DNA of 19,282 bases. Origin: Paracoccaceae bacterium. Lineage in GTDB: Bacteria; Pseudomonadota; Alphaproteobacteria; Rhodobacterales; Rhodobacteraceae. The stretch spans positions 1 to 19,282 of the forward strand of contig SLKW01000127.1 of assembly GCA_007134405.1 (NCBI GenBank), given 5' to 3'. Below the pieces are notes generated by a model. It ran no database searches. It was not told the DNA's origin and was given only the letters and a program-made list of their open reading frames with translations. Shown piece after piece: positions 14,426 to 19,282 of the stretch; position 1 is the stretch's first letter; each line of letters opens with the position of its first letter. Made by a program: the position numbers and the translations under genes.

Positions 14426-15325
14426 ATGTCATCCGCCACCAATTTTCTACCCGATCCCGACCGCCCGGTGCTGATCGCCGGACCGACGGCAAGCGGGAAA
14501 TCCGGTCTCGCGCTCAGGATCGCCCAGGCACAGGGGCGCGTGGTCGTGAACGCGGATGCCCTGCAGGTCCATGCCCCCTGGAGGGTGCTCAGCGCGCGGC
14601 CCGGCGAAACCGACCTGACGCGCGCGCCGCACCTGCTGTACGGGCACGTTCCCCTCGGCGCGGAGTATTCCGTGGGCCATTGGCTGCGCGAGGTCGCCCC
14701 ACTCCTGCAAATCCACCCCAATCCCGTCATCATTGGCGGAACAGGGCTTTATCTCAGCGCGCTGACCGAAGGGCTTGCGGCCATCCCGCCCACGCCGCCA
14801 GCGGTGCGCCACGAGGCCGAGGAAAGGCTGCGCACGCAGGGGCTTGCGGCGCTCCTTGCCGATCTCGACCCCGCCACGGCGGCACGGATCGACCGCCTGA
14901 ACCCGCCCCGCGTCCAGCGCGCCTGGGAGGTGCTTCGGGCAACGGGTCGCGGGCTGGCCGAATGGCAGGACGAAACCGCCCCGCCTCTCATTCCCTTGTC
15001 GCAATCGACGCCGCTTCTCCTGATGCCTGACCGCGACTGGCTTGCGCGGCGGATCGAGCGCCGCTTCGCAGCCATGCTGCGCGACGGCGCGCTCGAGGAA
15101 GCGCGCGCCGTCCTGCCGCACTGGCCCAGCACGGCGCATGGCGGCGCGATGCCGCTCTGGACGCGGGCGATCGGCGCCGCGGAACTCGTTGCTCATCTGC
15201 GCGGCGAAATCTCGGTCGCCGAGTCCGCGGCCGCCGCGACGCGCGCCACGCGGCAATACGCCAAGCGACAGCGGACATGGTTCCGCAACCGTATGCGCGA
15301 CTGGCACGGAATCGACCCCTCCTGA
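14426..15325 (+). CDS. miaA: tRNA dimethylallyltransferase
   Basis: The 299-aa protein begins with a P-loop in [15 protein letters not shown] (GPTASGKS at 19-26). It then has the substrate-binding block [19 protein letters not shown], where most homologues have NADS-QVY. Next come [32 protein letters not shown], and the C-terminal [15 protein letters not shown]. MiaA adds dimethylallyl to A37 of tRNAs that read U-starting codons, using DMAPP from the pathway that Dxr starts. The Asp at residue 44 is kept; the Ser-to-Ala and Tyr-to-His changes next to it are unusual relative to enterobacterial MiaA but may be lineage-typical. It is divergent from pyrH and followed by a terminator-like hairpin. 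Confidence 0.94.
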   Translation: MSSATNFLPDPDRPVLIAGPTASGKSGLALRIAQAQGRVVVNADALQVHAPWRVLSARPGETDLTRAPHLLYGHVPLGAEYSVGHWLREVAPLLQIHPNPVIIGGTGLYLSALTEGLAAIPPTPPAVRHEAEERLRTQGLAALLADLDPATAARIDRLNPPRVQRAWEVLRATGRGLAEWQDETAPPLIPLSQSTPLLLMPDRDWLARRIERRFAAMLRDGALEEARAVLPHWPSTAHGGAMPLWTRAIGAAELVAHLRGEISVAESAAAATRATRQYAKRQRTWFRNRMRDWHGIDPS

Positions 15326-15362
15326 CGCCGTGGCACGCATTTCTGCAACGCGGCGAAGTTGT

Positions 15363-15396
15363 GCGGGTCGCATCGATCCGCAGTTTCACTTTTTGG
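15363..15396 (+). terminator. intrinsic terminator downstream of miaA
   Basis: GCGGGTCG-CAT-CGATCCGC (15363-15381) forms an 8-bp stem with one G-U pair and a 3-nt loop. It is followed by AGTTTCACTTTTTGG, a T-rich tail. It begins 38 nt after the miaA stop, in the right direction for that gene. Confidence 0.6.
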
Positions 15397-15425
15397 TTGG
15401 CGTAGCTTCGGCATCGTCCTAGGCT
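15397..15425 (+). promoter_or_regulatory. possible weak promoter for the AraC-type gene
   Basis: TTGGCG (15397-15402) and TAGGCT (15420-15425) are spaced by 17 bp, 26 nt before the ATG. Both boxes are only partial matches to sigma-70 consensus, so this is a guess supported by position just after the miaA terminator. Confidence 0.25.
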
Positions 15426-15451
15426 TTCCGCGGGTTACTGAGCGGACTCCG

Positions 15452-16288
15452 ATGACCATCGTCCCAGAGACACCCTCGGCCTTGCGTCTCACGCCTATCT
15501 CGCGCCTTGCCTCGGGCGGGCGCTGGCGCGTGGAAGCGATGCGCGCCCTGCGAGAGGCGGTGCTTCTCTGGTTCACCCAAGGCCAGGGCCGTATCACCAT
15601 CGCCGGCACGACCCGCGGCTACGGCCCGCACAACGCGATCTTCATTCCCCCCGGCACGATGCACGGGTTCGAGATCACATTGCGCGTTCAGGGCACCGCC
15701 GTGTTTTTCGGACGCGATCACGGGCTCGACCTGCCGCATGCCGTCCATGTCCTCCGCCTGCGCGATCCGATCTCGCAAAAGGAGCTCAACACCATCCTCG
15801 AAAGCATCCAGCGCGAGGTCGAGGGCGATCGCCCCGGTGCGCGGCGCGCCGCACAGCATCATCTGGGCCTGCTCAGCGTCTGGCTGGAACGGCAGGTCAT
15901 CCGGGCAGGCGCGCCGGACCCCCTGCCCGGCCGCTCGGCCGCCTCGCAGCGCCTGGTCGCCCGCTATGCGGCGCTGCTCGAACGCGACTTCCGCTCGAAC
16001 CTTGCGGTGACAGACTATGCCGCGGCGCTCGGAGTGACGCCCACGCATCTCAGCCGCGCCTGCCGGGCGACCTGCGGGCGCAGCGCGCACATGCTGCTCG
16101 AGGATCGCGTGCTGTTCGAGGCCCGACGCCTGCTGACCGAGACGAGCCTGCCGATCAAGACCGTGGCCGAGCATCTGGGCTACAACTCGGCCGGCTATTT
16201 CACTCGCGCCTTTCAGAAGACTGCCGGCGTGACCCCTTCGGCCTTCCGCAAGCGCCCCACCGCAGCGCCGGTGGTGCCCAGAGCCTGA
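15452..16288 (+). CDS. AraC-family transcriptional regulator
   Basis: The ATG at 15452 gives 278 aa. The N-terminal half (about 25-110) is a cupin-like ligand-binding domain with the typical FIPPGTMHGFE turn (64-74). The C-terminal ~100 residues are a double helix-turn-helix: first HTH around VTDYAAALGVTPTHLSRACR (186-205), second around IKTVAEHLGYNSAGYFTRAF (235-254), then the family signature end GVTPSAFRKR (259-268). Such proteins bind a small molecule and activate nearby genes. The neighbours here (miaA, a lytic transglycosylase) are housekeeping and face other ways, so no target or ligand can be inferred. The layout resembles PobR-type regulators, but that is only a resemblance of architecture. 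Confidence 0.9.
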   Translation: MTIVPETPSALRLTPISRLASGGRWRVEAMRALREAVLLWFTQGQGRITIAGTTRGYGPHNAIFIPPGTMHGFEITLRVQGTAVFFGRDHGLDLPHAVHVLRLRDPISQKELNTILESIQREVEGDRPGARRAAQHHLGLLSVWLERQVIRAGAPDPLPGRSAASQRLVARYAALLERDFRSNLAVTDYAAALGVTPTHLSRACRATCGRSAHMLLEDRVLFEARRLLTETSLPIKTVAEHLGYNSAGYFTRAFQKTAGVTPSAFRKRPTAAPVVPRA

Positions 16289-16354
16289 GGCGGACCAAAG
16301 GTTTCATTGCGGTTAATCGCCCCGGATTTCTTATTTGAATCAGTATCTTGGCAA

Positions 16355-16374
16355 ACGGTCCAACCTTGGACCGT
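16355..16374. terminator. hairpin between convergent genes, probable bidirectional terminator
   Basis: ACGGTCCAA-CC-TTGGACCGT is a perfect 9-bp inverted repeat with a 2-nt spacer (effectively 8 bp with a 4-nt loop). It lies 66 nt after the AraC-type stop and 8 nt after the transglycosylase stop on the other strand. There is no strong T-run on either side, so it may act with Rho or as an mRNA 3'-end stabiliser. Confidence 0.5.
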
Positions 16375-16382
16375 CGCACGGG

Positions 16383-16970
16383 TCAGCCCGAATCGAGGAT
16401 CACCCGCACGTAATGCGTCGTCTCGGCGAAGGGCGGCACCCCGCCATGACGCGCCACCGCCTCGGGCCCGGCATTGTAGGCCGCCAGCGCCAGCCGCCAG
16501 TTGCCGAACCGGTCGTACATCATCCGAAGGTACCGCGCTCCGCCCTCCAGATTCTGGCGCGGATCGTCGGGATTGACCCGCAACAGCCGGGCGTTATCGG
16601 GCATGAGCTGCGCCAGCCCCCGCGCACCCTTGGACGAGACCGCGCGCGAATTCCAGCGGCTCTCCTGATGCACCAGACGCAGGAAAAGATCCTCGGGCAC
16701 ATTATGCCGCCGCGCGGCGGCACGCGCCAATTCAAGATAGGGGCCGGGATTGGGGCCGGTGTAACGCGGCGCGCGCGCATCAACCGCCTGCGGCAGGTTC
16801 GGCACGTGCCGTTCGGAGGTGGAATACTGCCGCGAAAACCGCGTCTCCATCAGCCGGTTCACCGATTCCGCCCCGGCATTGCCGCCCAAGCGTAATCCGT
16901 TCGCACTGGTGGGTTCGGCCCCTGACACGGCACCCAGGCCAAAGGCCACGATGGCGATGAGCGGACGCAT
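16383..16970 (-). CDS. lytic transglycosylase (SLT domain)
   Basis: The ATG at 16970 starts a signal peptide ([20 protein letters not shown]); 30 upstream codons in the same frame are rejected because they would bury it. The mature protein has a variable region to about residue 75, then the SLT/goose-lysozyme-like domain: [21 protein letters not shown] with catalytic Glu103, GLAQLMP (118-124), [19 protein letters not shown] and [20 protein letters not shown]. The family cuts peptidoglycan glycan strands in the periplasm, forming 1,6-anhydromuramyl ends. At 195 aa it is a small member, similar to stand-alone SLT proteins and to those of conjugation systems; nothing around it suggests conjugation. 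It is divergent from ssb across 173 bp. Confidence 0.92.
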   Translation of the reverse strand: MRPLIAIVAFGLGAVSGAEPTSANGLRLGGNAGAESVNRLMETRFSRQYSTSERHVPNLPQAVDARAPRYTGPNPGPYLELARAAARRHNVPEDLFLRLVHQESRWNSRAVSSKGARGLAQLMPDNARLLRVNPDDPRQNLEGGARYLRMMYDRFGNWRLALAAYNAGPEAVARHGGVPPFAETTHYVRVILDSG

Positions 16971-17143
16971 CGGCCGCCTCCTCCAGTCTGTCCCGCGCGC
17001 GAGTCGGCACGAACAAGCCGCCGCGCATCCATGAAATTTGTGACCGGATTCTCCGCTCAAGGCAAGCCGCGCGGTTGCCCCTGTCCAGTCCGGCCCAGTC
17101 GTGCTACCGGAAGGCGAGCGCAGATTCGACGGGAGAGAGCGGC

Positions 17144-17620
17144 ATGGCAGGTTCGGTCAACAAGGTGATCCTCATCGGCAACCTCGGCCGCGACCCCGAG
17201 GTGCGGACGTTTCCCGACGGCGGCAAGATCTGCAACCTGCGCATCGCCACCTCCGAGACCTGGCGCGACAAGGCCAGCGGCGAGCGGCGCGAGCGGACCG
17301 AATGGCACAATGTCGTCCTGCGCGGCGACGGACTGATCCGCGTCGCCGAGCAGTATCTGAAAAAGGGCTCGAAGGTCTATATCGAGGGCCAGCTCCAGAC
17401 CCGCAAATGGCAGGACCAGAGCGGCCAGGACCGCTATTCGACCGATGTCGTGGTCGCCGGCATCGGCGGTGCGCTGACCATGCTCGACGGGCGCGGCGAA
17501 GGCGGCGGGGGCGGCTACTCCGATCCGGGCGGGCGCGATGGCGGCTACGGCGGCGGTGGCTCAGGTGGTGGCGGCTTCAATCGCGGCCCCGCCGACATGG
17601 ATGACGAGATCCCGTTCTGA
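17144..17620 (+). CDS. ssb: single-stranded DNA-binding protein
   Basis: The ATG at 17144 follows GGGAGAG at good spacing and begins [20 protein letters not shown], the canonical SSB start; 23 upstream in-frame codons are not used. The 158-aa protein has an OB fold (about 1-112: [37 protein letters not shown]), a Gly-rich flexible linker (about 118-150) and the acidic tip DMDDEIPF that recruits repair and replication partners. It is full length and chromosomal in character. I see no clear SOS box (GTTC-N7-GTTC) in the region between it and the transglycosylase. Confidence 0.97.
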   Translation: MAGSVNKVILIGNLGRDPEVRTFPDGGKICNLRIATSETWRDKASGERRERTEWHNVVLRGDGLIRVAEQYLKKGSKVYIEGQLQTRKWQDQSGQDRYSTDVVVAGIGGALTMLDGRGEGGGGGYSDPGGRDGGYGGGGSGGGGFNRGPADMDDEIPF

Positions 17621-17631
17621 ACCGTGGCGGC

Positions 17632-17660
17632 TTGACGGGAATCGGGACGGGCGCTAGACG
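17632..17660 (+). promoter_or_regulatory. promoter of tRNA-Gly
   Basis: TTGACG (17632-17637) and TAGACG (17655-17660) are separated by exactly 17 bp, and the tRNA begins 9 nt after the -10 box, so transcription would start at or just before the tRNA. It lies 11 nt after the ssb stop. Confidence 0.7.
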
Positions 17661-17669
17661 ACGTCGCGC

Positions 17670-17743
17670 GCGGGTATGATGTAATGGTAGCCTGTCAGCT
17701 TCCCAAGCTGAACGCGCGGGTTCGATTCCCGCTACCCGCTCCA
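17670..17743 (+). tRNA. tRNA-Gly (anticodon CCC)
   Basis: The 74-nt gene folds as a full cloverleaf: acceptor GCGGGTA paired with TACCCGC, D-arm with AATGGTAG, anticodon stem TCAGC/GCTGA around the loop TTCCCAA (anticodon CCC, U33, A37), T-arm CGGGTTCGATTCCCG, discriminator T and an encoded CCA. It reads GGG glycine codons. The gene remains intact although a truncated P4-type integrase gene starts about 160 nt downstream, which fits use of its 3' end as an integration site that restores the tRNA. Confidence 0.96.
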
Positions 17744-17769
17744 AGATCATCTTCATAATCCTGCAGAGA

Positions 17770-17794
17770 TGTGCAAAGCTATTGCTATTGCACA
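17770..17794. repeat. inverted repeat TGTGCAA-N11-TTGCACA
   Basis: Seven-base arms flank an 11-bp spacer, with a further GATGTGCA copy at 17830-17837 repeating the GATGTGCA at 17769-17775. The repeats lie between the tRNA and the integrase remnant, where integrase arm-type sites or an operator for the integrase gene would be expected. This is positional inference. Confidence 0.4.
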
Positions 17795-17899
17795 GGAATC
17801 ACCGTTCGCAGGGTGGCGCGTCGTGCAGCGATGTGCACCACTATGCAGGCGAAATTGGATAAATGGGCCAAAGTTCGTGACCTGCATGAGGGTGATCAG

Positions 17900-18012
17900 A
17901 TGCTGCTGCCCGACTCGAAGATAACGGCATTGAAGGCCGGCGAGCGCTTGCAGCGACTGGCGGATGGCGGCGGTCTCTACATCGAGGTGGCGCCGACCGC
18001 AGCCAAGTCGGG
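17900..18012 (+). pseudogene. truncated P4-type tyrosine integrase (Arm-domain start only)
   Basis: Starting at an ATG (17900) with GAGGGTGA upstream, the frame reads MLLPDSKITALKAGERLQRL then ADGGGLYIEVAPTAAKS. This is the 'L-D-KI-ALK...-LSDGGGLYL-V-P-G-K' pattern of the N-terminal Arm DNA-binding domain (DUF4102) of phage-P4/prophage integrases. After about residue 37, where family members read W-RYR, similarity stops and the frame runs on as unrelated sequence to 18115. The catalytic domain (R-H-R-Y) is absent from the window, so it cannot recombine DNA. Its position just after an intact tRNA-Gly and its orientation away from it are typical for an island integrase. The breakpoint falls about 18,005-18,015, where the 3' end of the oppositely oriented regulator begins. 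Confidence 0.75.
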
Positions 18013-18536
18013 GCAGGGCTCGTCCGGCAGCGTGCCGAGGATACGGGCGTTGCCGACCGGTTCCCTGACCAGGAAAGCCAGCGTCTTTCCGTTCTGCTGC
18101 CAAGTAACAACCTGAACATCAAATTGCGCCGGCCCGAGATTGACGACCAGGTCCGGTCCTCCCTTCGTCTTGGCGGGAAAGCTGAACGTCTGCCGCCCAT
18201 CTCGATCAGCCCGACAACGACCAGCGCGGCGCCGCGGGCCTGGTTCACCGCCGCCTCCGGACGCCTGGTGGCATTCGTGGGTTGCCGGCCCAACGTCAGC
18301 CAGATTTCGTCCACCCACAGAAGGCGGGCCAGCGCACGAAGCTTGTCGTCGCGCGGCCTGGACTGCCCGTGCATCCACGTGTGCGCCGTGTTGACGCTGA
18401 CCTTCACTCCGCCGTGTTTCCCTAGTTCCCGCTGCAGCCAGGACAGCCGCCCGTGCGCGGTTGTTGGGGCCGACGGATATGCCTCGACAGCGTGCGGCAG
18501 GCGCTCACCGAACTCTATCGCTGTCTTCTGTGGCAC
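17977..18536 (-). pseudogene. frameshifted phage/plasmid-type HTH regulator
   Basis: From a GTG at 18536 (GGGAG 10 nt upstream) the frame reads MPQKTAIEFGERLPHAVEAY and a likely HTH region, LSWLQRELGKHGGVKVSVNT then AHTWMHGQSRPRDDKLRALA, then WLTLGRQPT. It goes on to GAALVVVGLIEMGG and then loses sense. The sense resumes in the next frame (GRQTFSFPAKTKGGPDLVVN, FDVQVVTWQQNGKTLAFLVR, EPVGNARILGTLPDE). The switch lies in 18187-18200 and fits loss of one base. The layout (XRE-like HTH, Ala-Val-rich C-terminal sensing part) resembles repressor-like regulators of mobile elements, but I cannot name a family. The last ~12 codons read antisense through the integrase remnant, so the native 3' end is probably lost or just reached. 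A sequencing error is the main alternative. Confidence 0.6.
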
Positions 18537-18664
18537 TTGCGCTCGGCTCCCTGCCGTGGGCCGTACCAGCGCCACATTCGCTTGCGACTTGCGGATGTTT
18601 GCAGTGTGTTCAAGCGCGTTGCGTATCCGGCTGATAAAATGGGGGCTGAGGCAGGACAGCGTAG

Positions 18665-18823
18665 GAGTTGTTCGAAGGTTGCAGTCAGCGCGAACCGCTT
18701 GATCTTCTTGCGCACGACCAACTGACCAGCTCTGTCCAACCCGAGCAGATGGAATGTGTCCTTGCCGATGTCGATGCCGCCGACTGCGAGGTCTTCAGTT
18801 CTTCCTGTCTTCTTCGCACACAG
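18665..18823 (-). pseudogene. IS110-family transposase, N-terminal fragment
   Basis: The minus-strand frame contains RTEDLAVGGIDIGKDTFHLL followed by GLDRAGQLVVRKKIKRFALT and ATFEQL, matching the start of the RuvC-like DEDD domain of IS110 recombinases (GIDIGKD-FH--G-D--G, with the first catalytic Asp, then VLR-K--R). Homologues continue with a PPC-GMEAC block; here the sequence switches at about 18665 to unrelated DNA that leads into the regulator. The remaining DEDD residues and the serine-containing Tnp domain are missing, so it is inactive. No ATG/GTG starts the frame close by; a CTG at 18823 sits 8 nt after AGGAG, so the original start may have been lost. Confidence 0.7.
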
Positions 18824-19282
18824 CGCTGCTTCTCCTGGTGGCGCGGTTGATCCCGGCTCGGGATAACCCGACGTTGGGTAGGCAGCCGGCACATCCCATT
18901 TCCCGCCGTTCGCCTCTCATGCCGTGCCTCGGTGCAGCTCTCCCCATACAAGTCATTCGCACCCGACCACTGCGCGATAACCCAGGTAGTTCCCGAGCGT
19001 TGGGAGATGCGACTTCCTGCGTGTCGTGCAGTTGCGGACCACCACCCACACCGCCCACGGAAGCCGCTTGTGGATAGGCGTTCGCCGCCAGGCTTCTTTC
19101 CGCTTCGCGCCATTCCTTGGCTGGTTACCACGCAAGCGGCCTTTCGAGTGCGCGCAGATGAATCCGCGCCTCCAAAGGGCGTATTGGTTTTAATCCGTTG
19201 CAATGACGTTAGCGGCACTTCAAACTGTGCCGCAATGCAGCGTGAAGGGGCGCATGCTGAGGCACAAAGTTATCATGTCGCC
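18824..19282. other. gene-less end of window; possible IS110 left-end leader
   Basis: About 460 bp lie upstream of the transposase fragment (on its strand) with no protein gene I can support. Overlapping short frames on the minus strand are Arg/Gly-rich and match nothing I know. A strong hairpin lies at 18845-18868, and the interval contains several GC-rich inverted stretches. In IS110 elements this is where the non-coding left end and its structured RNA lie, but I could not locate the element boundary. The outermost ~120 bp (about 19160-19282) have lower GC than the rest of the window. The region continues past the window end. Confidence 0.4.
18845..18868. repeat. hairpin upstream of the IS110 fragment
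   Basis: On the plus strand GGTT-G-ATCCCG, loop GCT, CGGGAT-AACC pairs 4 plus 6 bp with one bulged base. It lies 21 nt upstream of the transposase fragment's probable start. No T-run follows on either strand. It could be part of the element's structured leader. Confidence 0.5.

Noticed and set aside
18824..19218. Group II intron or reverse-transcriptase end
   Set aside because: No domain V-like GAGC...GAAA...GTTC hairpin or RT motif could be found; the nearby DEDD motif points to IS110 instead.
1..19282. CRISPR arrays, rRNA genes, riboswitches
   Set aside because: No spaced direct repeats of CRISPR type, no rRNA-like stretches and no leader resembling a known riboswitch were seen; the only regular repeat is the 11-bp array, which has no spacers.

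Overview
The window looks like chromosomal DNA of a GC-rich alphaproteobacterium, most likely of the Rhodobacterales/Rhodobacteraceae. The reasons are the gene content and order (LpxI rather than LpxH for lipid A, an OmpH/Skp gene between bamA and fabZ, alr followed by an Mla-type ABC transporter), very GC-rich third codon positions, and tightly packed genes with ATGA/GTGA stop-start overlaps. No genus can be assigned from the sequence alone.

Layout. (1) 1-1690, plus strand: the 3' end of an alanine racemase gene, then mlaE and mlaF (phospholipid/lipid-asymmetry ABC permease and ATPase), all overlapping. (2) 1691-2131: a 441-bp convergent intergenic region holding six perfectly phased 11-bp tandem repeats. 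(3) 2132-14270, minus strand, read right to left: pyrH, frr, uppS, cdsA, dxr, rseP, a newly recognised 55-codon membrane miniprotein, bamA, ompH/skp, fabZ, lpxA, lpxI, lpxB. This is the envelope-biogenesis supercluster: UMP supply and ribosome recycling, undecaprenyl-PP and CDP-diacylglycerol synthesis, isoprenoid entry, site-2 protease, outer-membrane protein assembly, and lipid A synthesis up to the disaccharide. A hairpin plus T-run after rseP and the miniprotein's own ribosome-binding site may split the cluster into two transcripts. lpxD is not in the cluster. (4) 14426-17620: miaA (plus), an AraC-family regulator (plus), a lytic transglycosylase (minus) and ssb (plus). Terminator-like hairpins follow miaA and lie between the convergent araC-type and transglycosylase genes.

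(5) 17632-19282: a tRNA-Gly(CCC) gene with a well-spaced promoter, followed at once by a scar of mobile DNA. The scar holds the first ~38 codons of a P4-type tyrosine integrase (Arm-domain start), an oppositely oriented phage/plasmid-type HTH regulator with an internal frameshift, and the N-terminal ~50 codons of an IS110-family (DEDD) transposase. Behind the transposase fragment lies ~460 bp with no convincing protein gene. The core genes look intact and the last 1.5 kb looks like a decayed integration site at the tRNA. The candidates for something undescribed are the 11-bp repeat array, the 55-aa membrane protein between rseP and bamA, and the possible bridge-RNA leader of the IS110 remnant. 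I did not find a clear new multi-gene system.
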